From positions 1 through 22,823 of the forward strand of contig CABIYE010000042.1 of the NCBI GenBank assembly GCA_902362865.1: DNA of 22,823 nucleotides, read 5' to 3'. The position numbers and the translations under genes are program-made. Under the pieces are notes generated by a model. That model did not search any database, was not told the DNA's origin, and saw only the letters and a program-made list of their open reading frames with translations. Source of the DNA: Clostridiaceae bacterium (GTDB lineage: Bacteria > Bacillota > Clostridia > Lachnospirales > Lachnospiraceae). This document shows positions 1 to 8,029 of the stretch, piece after piece (the stretch's first letter is position 1; every line of letters begins with the position of its first letter).

Positions 1-20
1 TTAAGAATACCTTGCCGCAT
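1..20 (-). CDS. Start of leader peptide (partial), tet-type leader
   Basis: The minus strand reads ATG at 20-18 followed by codons for MRQGIL up to the window edge. An AAGGAG ribosome site lies at 35-30, 9 nt before the ATG. The spelling of the RBS, ATG and first codons matches my memory of the short leader ORF upstream of tet(M)/tet(O)/tet(W) ribosomal-protection genes, where attenuation in the leader controls expression. The resistance gene is not in the window, so its presence is inferred. Confidence 0.55.
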
Positions 21-52
21 ATTTATTAACTCCTTGTATAATACTGAATCTA

Positions 53-95
53 ATTATATTCCTTAACCCTTTATTTGTCAAGCTTTATTTGTCAA
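53..95 (-). promoter_or_regulatory. Consensus promoter with duplicated -35
   Basis: On the minus strand a TTGACA box (81-76) is followed after exactly 17 nt by TATAAT (58-53). A second TTGACA at 95-90 comes from a 14-bp tandem duplication (70-83 and 84-97). A perfect 7-bp inverted repeat, TTTGTCA/TGACAAA, spans 88-104. The promoter points off the left edge towards the leader ORF and a probable tetracycline resistance gene. Both boxes match the sigma-A consensus at 6 of 6 positions, so strong transcription is expected. Confidence 0.8.
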
Positions 96-111
96 GCTGA
101 CAAACTAAAGC

Positions 112-140
112 AGAAAAAGCGGCAGGATTTCCCCCTGCCA
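112..140 (-). terminator. Intrinsic terminator after TnpV
   Basis: Reading minus, a GGCAGG/CCTGCC stem (139-134 with 126-121) and an 8-nt loop are followed by GCTTTTTC. It lies 13 nt past the stop of the TnpV gene and would separate it from the promoter next to it. Confidence 0.6.
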
Positions 141-152
141 CTAATCATCTGT

Positions 153-470
153 TTATGCAAAAATAATTTCCTTTTCCACAATCTCCCTCGCACAAGCCCT
201 TATGTTATTGAGGCATCCTGTCCATTCTAAGGCGTTTTCTGCCTTTAGCTGTTCCGTTATGCCCTGTGCCTGTTTCATACCCTCTATGAGCCTTTCAAAG
301 CGTTCCTGTGCCTGTCTGTCAATGTCGGCAAGGTAAGCGTTAAGTCTGCCGCTTGTAAGAAGATTGGTGTATGTAACTTTACGGTACTGTTTTAGATAAT
401 CTAAATGCCGTTGCCCCCAGATGCCTATTGCCTGTTCTTCTTCGGCGGGTACAGTTAAGCACGGTATCAA
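153..470 (-). CDS. TnpV-family transposon protein, 5'-truncated
   Basis: The product resembles TnpV (PF14198), a small protein of unknown role carried by many Clostridia transposons. The family signature IGIWGQRHLDYLKQYRKVTY and the segment YLADIDRQAQERFERL are visible, as is the usual ending REIVEKEIIFA. The only usable start is TTG at 470. However, family-like sequence (SLFEELGGKYERQGDYL) continues in frame for about 16 codons upstream, to about 518, and runs into a TAA at 536-534 with no ATG, GTG or TTG in between apart from that at 470. I infer that the true 5' end has been lost, probably at the junction with the ICE DNA on its right. A full-length relative lies at 20344-20691. The gene may be non-functional. 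Confidence 0.75.
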   Translation of the reverse strand: MIPCLTVPAEEEQAIGIWGQRHLDYLKQYRKVTYTNLLTSGRLNAYLADIDRQAQERFERLIEGMKQAQGITEQLKAENALEWTGCLNNIRACAREIVEKEIIFA

Positions 471-621
471 ATAATCCCCTTGCCTTTCGTATTTGCCGCC
501 CAGTTCCTCAAATAATGAGTTGTTGAGCTGTTCTTACTTTCTATTTTATCAGATATCGCCTACAGATTCCATAGCTTCATAGCTCAAAATAGTTCACCCA
601 CCAACCATTTGGCTATGTAAA

Positions 622-644
622 GGGGACGGCTTTTCAGCCGCCCC
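622..644 (-). terminator. Terminator-like hairpin ending the conjugation operon
   Basis: On minus, GGGGCGGCT and AGCCGTCCCC pair with one bulge around a GAAA-like loop and are followed by TTTACA. It sits 21 nt after the DUF4366 stop. The T tract is short, so termination may be partial. Confidence 0.5.
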
Positions 645-664
645 ACCGGTCAACGCTGCGTTAA

Positions 665-1828
665 TCAGACAGGTTCATCGTCCGATTCCGCTTCATAATC
701 CTCGTTGACATCCACTTCTTCGTCCTCGTCACCATCATCCTCCGGCAGCTGGAGCGTATCTTCATCCTCATCGTGATAATCCGCATCCGGGTCCGGCTGA
801 TTTTTCTTGGACGCAGGCTTTACGCCCTTCATCTTGATATAGAGATAACCGCCGACACCGGCTGCACCGATCACAAACAGAAGCAGCATAATCATCGGAA
901 GCGGAGACGATTTCTTCTGCTCGCTCTCTGTTTTCTGCTCTTCCGGTGCCGGTTCCGTCTCCTGCGGCTTTTCGGTTTCCGCAGGTTCCGTGACTTCCGG
1001 CTCCTTCTCCCGATACTTGGCAGCTTCCTCTTCATCCATCAGCGCAAGCAGATCGGCCTCGTCCACCATGTTCAGGAAATGCACATTCTGGTTGCCGTCT
1101 TTATCGCGGTCGATGATCAGATAAAAGGTGTTGCCCGCCTTTGTCACCAGCGTAATGAACTGCTGGCTGGATTTATCTTCTTCCTCACCGATATCGTCCA
1201 CCAGCGTCATATTTCCTTCCGGAGTCAAAGCTGCACTGGATTTCGTCTCATCCTCGTATGACATTCCACTCTGCATCAGATCCAGAAACAGCTTCAGCGC
1301 ATCTTCACTGAACATGCTGCTGTCTTTTGCAGAATCCGTGACATTCAGGTACTTTCCATGTGCATACCCGGTTTTGCCGTTGAAGTTTACCTTATACCAG
1401 TCACCGCATTTTTCGACAATCTCCACCGTATCACCGGAATGCAGATATCCGATAATCTCCTGATCCATGCCGGGACCGGAACGAAAATGCAGACTGGTGA
1501 TCCCCGGCACCACCGTACCAGTCTGCTTTTGGGACTTTTCGCTGCCGATATTGTATTCTTTGCCGCCCACCGTAACGATCAGGTTCCCATCCGCATCCGT
1601 AGAGACCTCATAGCCATCCGGCAGAACCTGCATGTCCGGGTCGATTTCGATGCTGTCGATATTGTCCGTTTTCCCCGCATTTGTGCTTTCTGCTGCATCC
1701 GTCTCCTGTGCAGCGGTACTGACAGGCGTGTTCTTCTGCACATCATCGCCCGTATAGGCAAATGCAGTGGTCGTAAAGGTTCCTGCCGCCATCACGCTGG
1801 CAAGCAGCATTGCCATCATCTTTTTCAT
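665..1828 (-). CDS. DUF4366 secreted/anchored protein with SH3 domain
   Basis: This 387-aa envelope protein is typical of the last gene in Tn1549/CTn-type ICE transfer operons (DUF4366, PF14283). Visible parts in order are a signal peptide (residues 1-24, MKKMMAMLLASVMAAG then AFA), a bacterial SH3-like domain (about 110-163, with LHFRSGPG and WYKVNFNGKTGYAHG), the DUF4366 segment around LMDEEEAAKYREKEPEVT (264-280), a Pro/Glu-rich linker, one membrane helix (309-332) and a very acidic cytoplasmic tail (about 345-387). The SH3 domain suggests binding to the cell wall at the conjugation channel; that role is inferred. The start is the ATG that overlaps the stop of the DUF4315 gene by 4 bases, implying translational coupling. 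No damage is seen. Confidence 0.85.
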   Translation of the reverse strand: MKKMMAMLLASVMAAGTFTTTAFAYTGDDVQKNTPVSTAAQETDAAESTNAGKTDNIDSIEIDPDMQVLPDGYEVSTDADGNLIVTVGGKEYNIGSEKSQKQTGTVVPGITSLHFRSGPGMDQEIIGYLHSGDTVEIVEKCGDWYKVNFNGKTGYAHGKYLNVTDSAKDSSMFSEDALKLFLDLMQSGMSYEDETKSSAALTPEGNMTLVDDIGEEEDKSSQQFITLVTKAGNTFYLIIDRDKDGNQNVHFLNMVDEADLLALMDEEEAAKYREKEPEVTEPAETEKPQETEPAPEEQKTESEQKKSSPLPMIMLLLFVIGAAGVGGYLYIKMKGVKPASKKNQPDPDADYHDEDEDTLQLPEDDGDEDEEVDVNEDYEAESDDEPV

Positions 1829-2076
1829 TCCATATCCTCCGTTTCTTTCTCATCCAGTTTCAGGTTCTCCGGGTTGGGAACCGCAGCCTGCGCCAGCTGA
1901 ATGATGACTGCCAGCTGTTCCGGGGTCAGGCTCTGGGCATGTACCATTTCACAGATTTCGCTGTTTTCCTGCTCGTGGTACTTTCTGTCCCATTCCTTTC
2001 TGCGCTCCTCCCATTCATCGCGTTTCCTGCGGGCTTTCTCGCGCTCCGCAGCAATCTTTTCCAGTTTCAAGCTCAT
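1825..2076 (-). CDS. DUF4315 family protein
   Basis: This 83-aa, strongly charged protein matches DUF4315 (PF14193), a small protein found beside DUF4366 in Clostridia conjugative transposons; its function is unknown. The N-terminal half is a Lys/Glu/Arg-rich coiled coil (MSLKLEKIAAEREKARRKRD). The C-terminal half carries the family segment LTPEQLAVIIQLAQ. It has no signal peptide or membrane helix, so it is probably cytoplasmic. It lies 35 nt after the NlpC/P60 gene and overlaps the DUF4366 start by 4 bases. Confidence 0.85.
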   Translation of the reverse strand: MSLKLEKIAAEREKARRKRDEWEERRKEWDRKYHEQENSEICEMVHAQSLTPEQLAVIIQLAQAAVPNPENLKLDEKETEDME

Positions 2077-2111
2077 ATCGTATCCTTTCCGGGCGAATAA
2101 ACGCCCTATTT

Positions 2112-3881
2112 TTATCGAATTCTTCCCATGCAGTAGTAGTGCTGCCGCCAGTAGCTCGTCTCAATGGAAGCATAGGAAATTGGTGAGCCACAGTGGATCA
2201 TCATCCCGTTGCCGACATAAATGCCCACATGGGATGCGCCGCTGGTGTTGTAGGTTTTCTGGAAGAAGATCAGGTCTCCGGGCTTTGCTTCACTCTTCGG
2301 GATAATGTCGCATTTTCCCATCAGACCATTGGCCGTCTGTCTGCCTACATTCCAGCCATTCCCGCAGTGATTGATGACCCAGCTTACAAAACCGGAACAA
2401 TCAAAACTGGTGCTCGGTGAACTGCCGCCCCAAACATAGGGATAGCCGAGATATTTCTCTGCTTCGGTAATCATCTTCCGGAATTTTTCATCCGTCAGTG
2501 CTTCGCCCGGAATATCGTAATCCTGATATTCTCCGCTGGAACCTGCGCCATCCGGCGTTGCAAAGGCAATGCCTGCAAACAGATCATCCCTATTGCCCCG
2601 GCACTCCAATGTGACTTCGTAGCGTTGCAGCTGGTCATCTGTGAGGCCGGAATTTCTGGCAACATAGTCCACACCCCGATTGAGCAGCGTTACATTGAGG
2701 ATTTTATACTCATACTGTACCGTCACTTGATAGGTGTAGGTGTGTCCGGTTCCGGTGATCGGATTATAGCGATAGCCCACACGGGTTTCTTTCCTTGTCC
2801 GGATTTCTACCTTTTCTTCCAACTTCAGCTCATACTGCGCTTCAAAAATACTCTGGAGCCGTGCCTGCACCTGGCTTCTCGTATAGTTTTCAAATTCTAC
2901 GGTCAGCAGAGAAGCAAGCTCATAGGGATTGTGACCGATTTCCGCCAAATTGTAGCGATACTCGTCATAGCCCGGATGGTCGGTTTCAATGCGGTCGATT
3001 TGTTTGCGAAGTTTATCTTCCAGCTTGGTATAATCCGTCTCCACGCCTTTCAAATCTTCATCTTCCGCTGTATAGGAAGTCCCCAGCACCACATTGCCGC
3101 CGCCATTGATCAAGACAGAGCAGGACGATACCGACCCGGCAATCACCAAAACAAGCAGTCCCACGGCTGCAATCCCGATGATGATATGCGAGTGGCTCTG
3201 CACAAACTGAAACGCCTTTTCCGTCATGCTGGCAGTACCCTGCGCAGCTTTGGCCGTGCCAGCTGCTGTGTTCTCCGCTGCGGCTGCACCTGCCTTCGCA
3301 GCGGCATACTCTTTTTTGATAGCCTGCTTCTGCCGCCATCTGGAAAAGAAATTCGAGCCAGCCTGCGGATCAGACTTCATGCGTTCCGCAAAGATGGAAT
3401 CCACGGCATCTTTATCTGCCTTTTTCTCCAACCGCTCCAGCTTTTTGTACTGCCGCAGCTTTCGACCATATTGGAACCGGGAACCGGCACGGGCTGCACC
3501 TTCCGCTGAACCTTCGGAAAAATGCGCTGCCTCCACACCGGAATTATTATCCTGGTCGGCATTGCGCACACTCTGATGTGCTTTGGCTGAAATCGCATCT
3601 GCCGAAAGATTCCCCGGCTTCTTTGGCTTACCGCCCTTTTTCCCGGAAGCCGCTTCATTCTTCTTCGCCTTTACCTCCTGCTCCGATTTCAGCTTCTTAC
3701 TGCACATCTTGGCAAGATCGGCCTCGTGACGAATCTGCCTTCGGTGTTCCGCTTTTTTCTTGCTGCTGTCTCCCGTACTGCTGTCTGCGGTCTTGCTTCT
3801 GGAATCGCGAAGGGTGTTTTCCGCACCCTCGCGCTCCTGCCGCAGCTTGTCTCCGAGATTCGGATTTTTCTTGCCAGCCAT
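2112..3881 (-). CDS. NlpC/P60 cell-wall hydrolase of the conjugation module (CD1107-like)
   Basis: This 589-aa peptidoglycan hydrolase of the transfer machinery fills the role that Tn916 Orf14 and VirB1-like enzymes play in opening the wall for the channel. Residues 1-230 are a long basic, Ala-rich cytoplasmic part, followed by a single membrane helix at about 233-251 (IIIGIAAVGLLVLVIAG) and an extracellular region. The NlpC/P60 domain occupies about 475-589. The catalytic triad is complete: Cys495 in FDCSGFVSW, His551 in SHVGIYVG, and a third polar residue, probably His563 in MMIHCG. The usual GYPYVWGG and KPGDLIFF motifs are present. The stop-to-start spacing from VirB4 is 3 nt, so the two are probably coupled. 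Confidence 0.9.
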   Translation of the reverse strand: MAGKKNPNLGDKLRQEREGAENTLRDSRSKTADSSTGDSSKKKAEHRRQIRHEADLAKMCSKKLKSEQEVKAKKNEAASGKKGGKPKKPGNLSADAISAKAHQSVRNADQDNNSGVEAAHFSEGSAEGAARAGSRFQYGRKLRQYKKLERLEKKADKDAVDSIFAERMKSDPQAGSNFFSRWRQKQAIKKEYAAAKAGAAAAENTAAGTAKAAQGTASMTEKAFQFVQSHSHIIIGIAAVGLLVLVIAGSVSSCSVLINGGGNVVLGTSYTAEDEDLKGVETDYTKLEDKLRKQIDRIETDHPGYDEYRYNLAEIGHNPYELASLLTVEFENYTRSQVQARLQSIFEAQYELKLEEKVEIRTRKETRVGYRYNPITGTGHTYTYQVTVQYEYKILNVTLLNRGVDYVARNSGLTDDQLQRYEVTLECRGNRDDLFAGIAFATPDGAGSSGEYQDYDIPGEALTDEKFRKMITEAEKYLGYPYVWGGSSPSTSFDCSGFVSWVINHCGNGWNVGRQTANGLMGKCDIIPKSEAKPGDLIFFQKTYNTSGASHVGIYVGNGMMIHCGSPISYASIETSYWRQHYYCMGRIR

Positions 3882-3884
3882 CGC

Positions 3885-6329
3885 TTACGCCTCCTTCGCT
3901 TCCTGCACTTCGGTTAATTTTGTCGTCATAATCCGGTACAGTTCCAGATCGGTCGGGAAACGATCAACGAACGGCAAAATCACATTTCCGTAGAACAGCA
4001 GTCCTTCGCCTTCACCGGAGTGGGTCACATAGGACAGCTGATGTGGGCTGATATTCAGCTGATCCGCCAAAATCTGACGATCACCGGCTGCTTGATTCAG
4101 CATATAAATGAAGTCGCTGTTCTCAAAAATGTTCGTCACTTCGCGGGAAGAAAGCAGGTCTTTCACGTTCTGGGTGATGCCGGTGGGAATACCACCCCAT
4201 TTACGGAATCGCTTCCAGATTTCCACGCTGTAAGCCGCTGTCTGCTCTTCTTTCAAAAGCAGATGGAACTCGTCCATATAGTAGCGGGTGGCTTTACCGG
4301 CATTGCGGTTGGCGGTTACACGCCCCCAGACCTGATCCTGCACCACCAGCATACCGATCTTTTTCAGCTGCTTGCCCAGCTCCTTGATGTCATAGCAGAC
4401 CAGCCGGTTATTGATATCTACGTTGGTGCGGTGGTTAAACAGGTTCAGCGAACCGGTCACATAGATTTCCAGTGCCGTTGCCACATGGTGTGCTTCCTTT
4501 TCATCCTGCCGGAGCAGTGCCTCGTACAAGTCCTGCAACACCGGCATGTTCTCCGGCACCGGATTCTCAAAATAGGTCTGGTAAATCTGATGAACACATC
4601 GGTCGATGACCGTCTTTTCTACCGGCTGCAAGCCTTCTTTTCCGCCCACGATCAGCTCACACAGGGACAGGATGAAATCTGCTTTCAAGGCAATCGGATT
4701 ATCCTCTTCCGAATAGTTCGCATTGATGTCCATCGGGTTGATATACTGCGTGCTGGAAGGGCTGATTTTAATGACCTGCCCCTCAAATTTCTTCACCAGT
4801 GCCGTGTACTCGGCTTCAGGATCGCACACAATTACATCGTCATCCGTCACCAGGAACGCATTGGCGATTTCACGCTTGGCAGAAAAGGATTTACCGGAAC
4901 CGGGAGTACCAAGAATCAGCCCGTTGGGGTTTTTGAGCTTTTTCCGGTCAACCATAATCAGGTTGTTGGACAGAGCATTCAGCCCATAGTACAGAGCCTC
5001 TTTCCCGGTCTGAAACAGTTCCTGGGTGGTAAACGGAACGAAAATTGCCGTGCTGCTGGTAGTCATGCTGCGCTGAATCTCAATCAGGTTCTGTGCCAGC
5101 GGCAGACAGCTCATCAGCCCCTGCTCCTGCTGAAAGTCCAGACGGCGCAGGTTGCAGTTGTACTTCTGCGCGATACTGGAAGCTTGAAACACATTGGTTT
5201 CCAGCTCCTGCTCCGTCTCGCCGGTGTTCATCACCAGAAAGGTCAGCAGGAACATACGCTCATTCTGGCTCTGCAATTCCTTCAGCAGTGCCTTTGCGTC
5301 CTTGCCGTAAGTTGCCAAATCTGACGGAATGATGTCCATATCGTATCCGGAACGGACAGCTTTCTTCTGTTCCTCAATCTTGGAACGATCCAGCTCCGTA
5401 ATGGTGTGCTTGATGGATTTGATTGCTTTATTCTGGTCTACCGACTGAATGTGCATAGTCACGATCTGGCTGGATTCCATATCCAGAAAATCCTTCAGCA
5501 GCTGATCCGACAGGTCGGAAGCCGTGATCTGGAGATAGGACATGGAGCCATACATCCCGCCCATCTGAAAAATACGGTTCTTCGGAAAGGCAAAACCGGT
5601 CGGTGCAATAAAGTCCTTTACCGACAGCCCGCTCTCCGGCAACCACTTCCAATCGAAATTGAATCGGTCATGGTCACCCATGTGGAACATATCGTGCATC
5701 AGATGAAGCCGTTCCTTGCCGTTCAGCAATTTTGCCCGGACACCCAAGCGTTTGAAGTTGTTCATCAGGTCGATCTCGATGTGAATGAGCCTCGGCTTTG
5801 CCTGTTTCATGGATTCCGCCTCAATGCCAAACGTCAGGTACTTCGTCTTGGTCAGGCCGTTGTTGCCCTGGGCAAGCTGGCGGCGCAGCATGGTGCTGTA
5901 CTCCGTGCGCACCGGATTGAAATGATCCTTCTGGTACGGGATACGCACCATCTTCTCAAAATTCGAGGCATCCGTAGCCATATTCATAAAAGAAAGCTCA
6001 AAGCGGATGCTGGAATCAAAGAAGTTCAGGAAGCTGCACCATTCCTCAAAGATAGCCGTCTGATCCTCCTGCTGTGCCAGCTGGTAATTGATGTCCTGAA
6101 ACTGAATGGTTTTGGTGTAGTAGTTGTCCGTCACACGGCAGATACCATCCGGGAACATCCGCTGAAAGGGAATGCTATCCTGAGCTGAGTGCGGAACCGT
6201 GCTGTCACCCCTTGCACGGTCAATCACCGTCTGCACCTGTTTTTGCTCTGCGGCTGACAGATGGGACGGCATTCGGATGTCATCCTGCTTTTTATTCTTC
6301 GCTGTCAGCTTTTCGAGAATTTTGAACAA
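3885..6329 (-). CDS. virB4: VirB4-type conjugation ATPase
   Basis: This 814-aa hexameric ATPase energises assembly and substrate transfer of the type IV secretion channel at the inner face of the membrane. Walker A is GTPGSGKS at residues 474-481 and Walker B is RYYMDEFH at about 682-689. The C-terminal half also has the family stretches DVIVCDPEAEY and GIPTGITQNV. The length is normal for Gram-positive VirB4 proteins, and no frameshift is seen. The start lies within the PrgI gene (38-nt overlap), the usual arrangement. It would work with PrgI, the VirB6-like protein and the wall hydrolase. Confidence 0.95.
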   Translation of the reverse strand: MFKILEKLTAKNKKQDDIRMPSHLSAAEQKQVQTVIDRARGDSTVPHSAQDSIPFQRMFPDGICRVTDNYYTKTIQFQDINYQLAQQEDQTAIFEEWCSFLNFFDSSIRFELSFMNMATDASNFEKMVRIPYQKDHFNPVRTEYSTMLRRQLAQGNNGLTKTKYLTFGIEAESMKQAKPRLIHIEIDLMNNFKRLGVRAKLLNGKERLHLMHDMFHMGDHDRFNFDWKWLPESGLSVKDFIAPTGFAFPKNRIFQMGGMYGSMSYLQITASDLSDQLLKDFLDMESSQIVTMHIQSVDQNKAIKSIKHTITELDRSKIEEQKKAVRSGYDMDIIPSDLATYGKDAKALLKELQSQNERMFLLTFLVMNTGETEQELETNVFQASSIAQKYNCNLRRLDFQQEQGLMSCLPLAQNLIEIQRSMTTSSTAIFVPFTTQELFQTGKEALYYGLNALSNNLIMVDRKKLKNPNGLILGTPGSGKSFSAKREIANAFLVTDDDVIVCDPEAEYTALVKKFEGQVIKISPSSTQYINPMDINANYSEEDNPIALKADFILSLCELIVGGKEGLQPVEKTVIDRCVHQIYQTYFENPVPENMPVLQDLYEALLRQDEKEAHHVATALEIYVTGSLNLFNHRTNVDINNRLVCYDIKELGKQLKKIGMLVVQDQVWGRVTANRNAGKATRYYMDEFHLLLKEEQTAAYSVEIWKRFRKWGGIPTGITQNVKDLLSSREVTNIFENSDFIYMLNQAAGDRQILADQLNISPHQLSYVTHSGEGEGLLFYGNVILPFVDRFPTDLELYRIMTTKLTEVQEAKEA

Positions 6330-6684
6330 TGCGATTTACCTCCATTTCCACGTCTGCCTGCTGAACCAGCAGTGCATAGTAATTTTTTGTTTTGTAAGGC
6401 CGCGTTTTCGGCCTCTTGAACTTTGCCTCATAGAAGTGCTTTGCCACCACTTCCAGCGGCTGACCGTCTTTCTCATACATGGCAAGAAAGAAAAGCGGCA
6501 GCATCACCGCCATCATGCCAAGTGCGGCAAGGCTCAGATTCCCGCTGGATTTGAGTAAAAAGAAAACCGGAACGCCAATCAGCGCACCGGCTCCGAAGCA
6601 GAGAATCTGCCGTTTGGTCAGGTTCATAAAGACCTTGGTCTTGACCTTTGAAAGGTCTCGCGGCACAGAAATATAAGATGCCAT
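6292..6684 (-). CDS. PrgI family membrane protein
   Basis: This 130-aa inner-membrane protein of Gram-positive conjugation systems matches PrgI (PF12666) and is treated as a VirB3-like partner of VirB4. The N-terminus SYISVPRDLSKVKTKVF is the family signature. Two adjacent membrane helices follow at about 27-45 and 50-70 (LSLAALGMMAVMLPLFFLAM), then a basic cytoplasmic tail (KFKRPKTRPYKTKN). The gene starts 17 nt after the VirB6-like gene and overlaps virB4 by 38 nt. Confidence 0.9.
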   Translation of the reverse strand: MASYISVPRDLSKVKTKVFMNLTKRQILCFGAGALIGVPVFFLLKSSGNLSLAALGMMAVMLPLFFLAMYEKDGQPLEVVAKHFYEAKFKRPKTRPYKTKNYYALLVQQADVEMEVNRIVQNSRKADSEE

Positions 6685-6701
6685 GACTCATTCCTCCTCT
6701 C

Positions 6702-7568
6702 TTAGTGCGCTGCAAACACGGATTTCGCGAGGCTTCCCGTCTTAAACAACGTAAATGCCAGCAAAACCGTATAGCCCATAACGCCCCAAATGCTGCTGAT
6801 AATGTTATCCGAAAAAGACAGGTTCTGAATCAGAACTGCATAGATGCCTACACAGATCATGATAAGAAAGCCCTGGAATCCCAGTGCAAACAGGGAGCGT
6901 AGATAGTTTTGACCGGTGTGGCTCTGCTCATGGTTTCCAAAGGTTGCGAACGGAATCGGCGCAAGGCTTACCATGAGATATATTTCCACCATTCGGCCAT
7001 ACACGATAACAAAGATAATAGCCGACAATGCCAGCATCGTGACCTGAACCACAAATGTCTGCAAATACAGTCCCAGCAGCGGTCCCAAGTCCATGCCTTC
7101 CAGTGTGGCCTGCATCGCTGCCAGGGTCGCATCGCTGACGGACGTACTGCCGGAAATCAGACCGCCGCTTCGGGAGATCACTTGCTGCGCCACATCAAAG
7201 ACAGCCATCGTGATATTGAATGTGTTCGAGATCAGGGTCACTGCCAGAAAGGTCTTAAAGACCCATTTGAAAAATGTCCAGGTCTCGAAATTTGCCAGAT
7301 TGTTATGCTCGATGAGCATCTGGATCAGCTCATAACAGGCGATGAATGTCAGCACCATTCCGGCAATGGGCAGGATCACGGATTCCGAGATGTTGCGGAT
7401 CATAGAAAAAACCGCAGGTGAAAAGTTCGCCGGTGTGGTTCCCACATCTCCTGCGATCTGTCCAACCTGCTGGTTGACCGAATCGAACATCCCTGAAAGA
7501 TTTCCCATGATACCGCTGATGATCATGCTCTTGAGCCAATCTGTGATCTGTTCAAGGATACTCTGCAT
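6702..7568 (-). CDS. VirB6/TrbL-like conjugation membrane protein (CD0411 type)
   Basis: This 288-aa polytopic protein has about six membrane helices, including segments near residues 60-80, 105-128, 170-205, 225-250 and 258-280. It resembles the VirB6/TrbL-like CD0411 family found between Maff2 and PrgI in C. difficile CTn elements and Tn1549. It should form part of the inner-membrane translocation pore. LAPIPFATFGN between two helices is a typical family stretch. The start ATG is 6 nt after GGAGG. It appears complete. Confidence 0.88.
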   Translation of the reverse strand: MQSILEQITDWLKSMIISGIMGNLSGMFDSVNQQVGQIAGDVGTTPANFSPAVFSMIRNISESVILPIAGMVLTFIACYELIQMLIEHNNLANFETWTFFKWVFKTFLAVTLISNTFNITMAVFDVAQQVISRSGGLISGSTSVSDATLAAMQATLEGMDLGPLLGLYLQTFVVQVTMLALSAIIFVIVYGRMVEIYLMVSLAPIPFATFGNHEQSHTGQNYLRSLFALGFQGFLIMICVGIYAVLIQNLSFSDNIISSIWGVMGYTVLLAFTLFKTGSLAKSVFAAH

Positions 7569-7583
7569 GAGCCGCCTCCTTCC

Positions 7584-7682
7584 TTACGCGAACACGCCGA
7601 ACAGCTTCGCCATCCGGGACAGAAGCATAAACAGCTGTGAGAAAAGAGACAGTGCCGATGCAGTTGTAGTAAGAAACGCCAT
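7584..7682 (-). CDS. 32-aa hydrophobic small protein
   Basis: A short ORF encodes MAFLTTTASALSLFSQL, then a hydrophobic stretch ending AKLFGVFA. It has a strong ribosome site (AGGAGGA, 8 nt before ATG) and ends 15 nt before the VirB6-like start. It is not one of the families I know. Its first residues (MAF.T..A..L) resemble the expected start of Maff2, so it may be a small relative or a decayed copy. One short membrane segment is possible. The RBS and operon position are the main support. Confidence 0.5.
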   Translation of the reverse strand: MAFLTTTASALSLFSQLFMLLSRMAKLFGVFA

Positions 7683-7874
7683 AGATTTGTCCTCCTGTAA
7701 CTTGTCCGGCCTATCAGCCGGTGCGATTCTAAACTGCGGTTCTGCGCCATACTTCCAACATGTGCACCTGCCAGAGAGCGCAGAACATAGCCAGCTGCGG
7801 AGATTGCCTGCACCTGACTATGTAACAGGCAGCTTTCGCCGCCCGGTCGGAATCTTCGCCCCGACAGCCTTTGC

Positions 7875-7952
7875 TTAACCGAACAGACCGGAAAGCAGCG
7901 GCACCAGAGTCGTGCCGATCAGTGCTACACCGCCACCGGCCATCAGCTGTTT
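7875..7952 (-). pseudogene. Maff2 family gene, 3' part (split by element A)
   Basis: The minus strand encodes KQLMAGGGVALIGTTLVP then LLSGLFG and a stop. This is the C-terminal third of Maff2 (PF12750), a small two-helix membrane protein that precedes the VirB6-like gene in this ICE family. The preceding codons (LIKDI) belong to element A. The piece that should come before it, AKSQGMK, lies 12.8 kb away at 20788-20807. Joining the two flanks gives AKSQGMKQLMAGGG in one frame. The N-terminal two thirds of Maff2 are not found in the window. Confidence 0.8.
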
Positions 7953-7971
7953 TATGTCTTTTATGAGAAAA
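7951..7971. repeat. Left terminal inverted repeat of element A
   Basis: The complement reads TTTTCTCATAAAAGACAT then AAA. It matches the right end (20763-20783) at 18 of 21 positions. It abuts the Maff2 3' fragment. AT-rich repeats of AATCTAT type fill 7972-8029 up to the recombinase stop and may be recombinase binding sites. Confidence 0.75.
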
Positions 7972-8029
7972 TATTGGCTCGAAATAAGCCTTGAAAAGAT
8001 TAAAATAGATTAAATTTTGATAGATTTTC

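Noticed and set aside
2625..3509. Plus-strand open frame of 294 codons
   Set aside because: It is a shadow of the NlpC/P60 gene, produced by GC-rich codon use on the opposite strand.
4020..5324. Long plus-strand open frame (434 codons)
   Set aside because: It is antisense to virB4, whose Walker motifs and length are certain; the plus-strand product has no family pattern and no ribosome site evidence.
7523..7813. Minus-strand open frame of 96 codons between Maff2 and VirB6
   Set aside because: It overlaps the better-supported 32-aa ORF and the VirB6 start in another frame, lacks a ribosome site, and its product looks random (rich in Arg, Ser, Cys).
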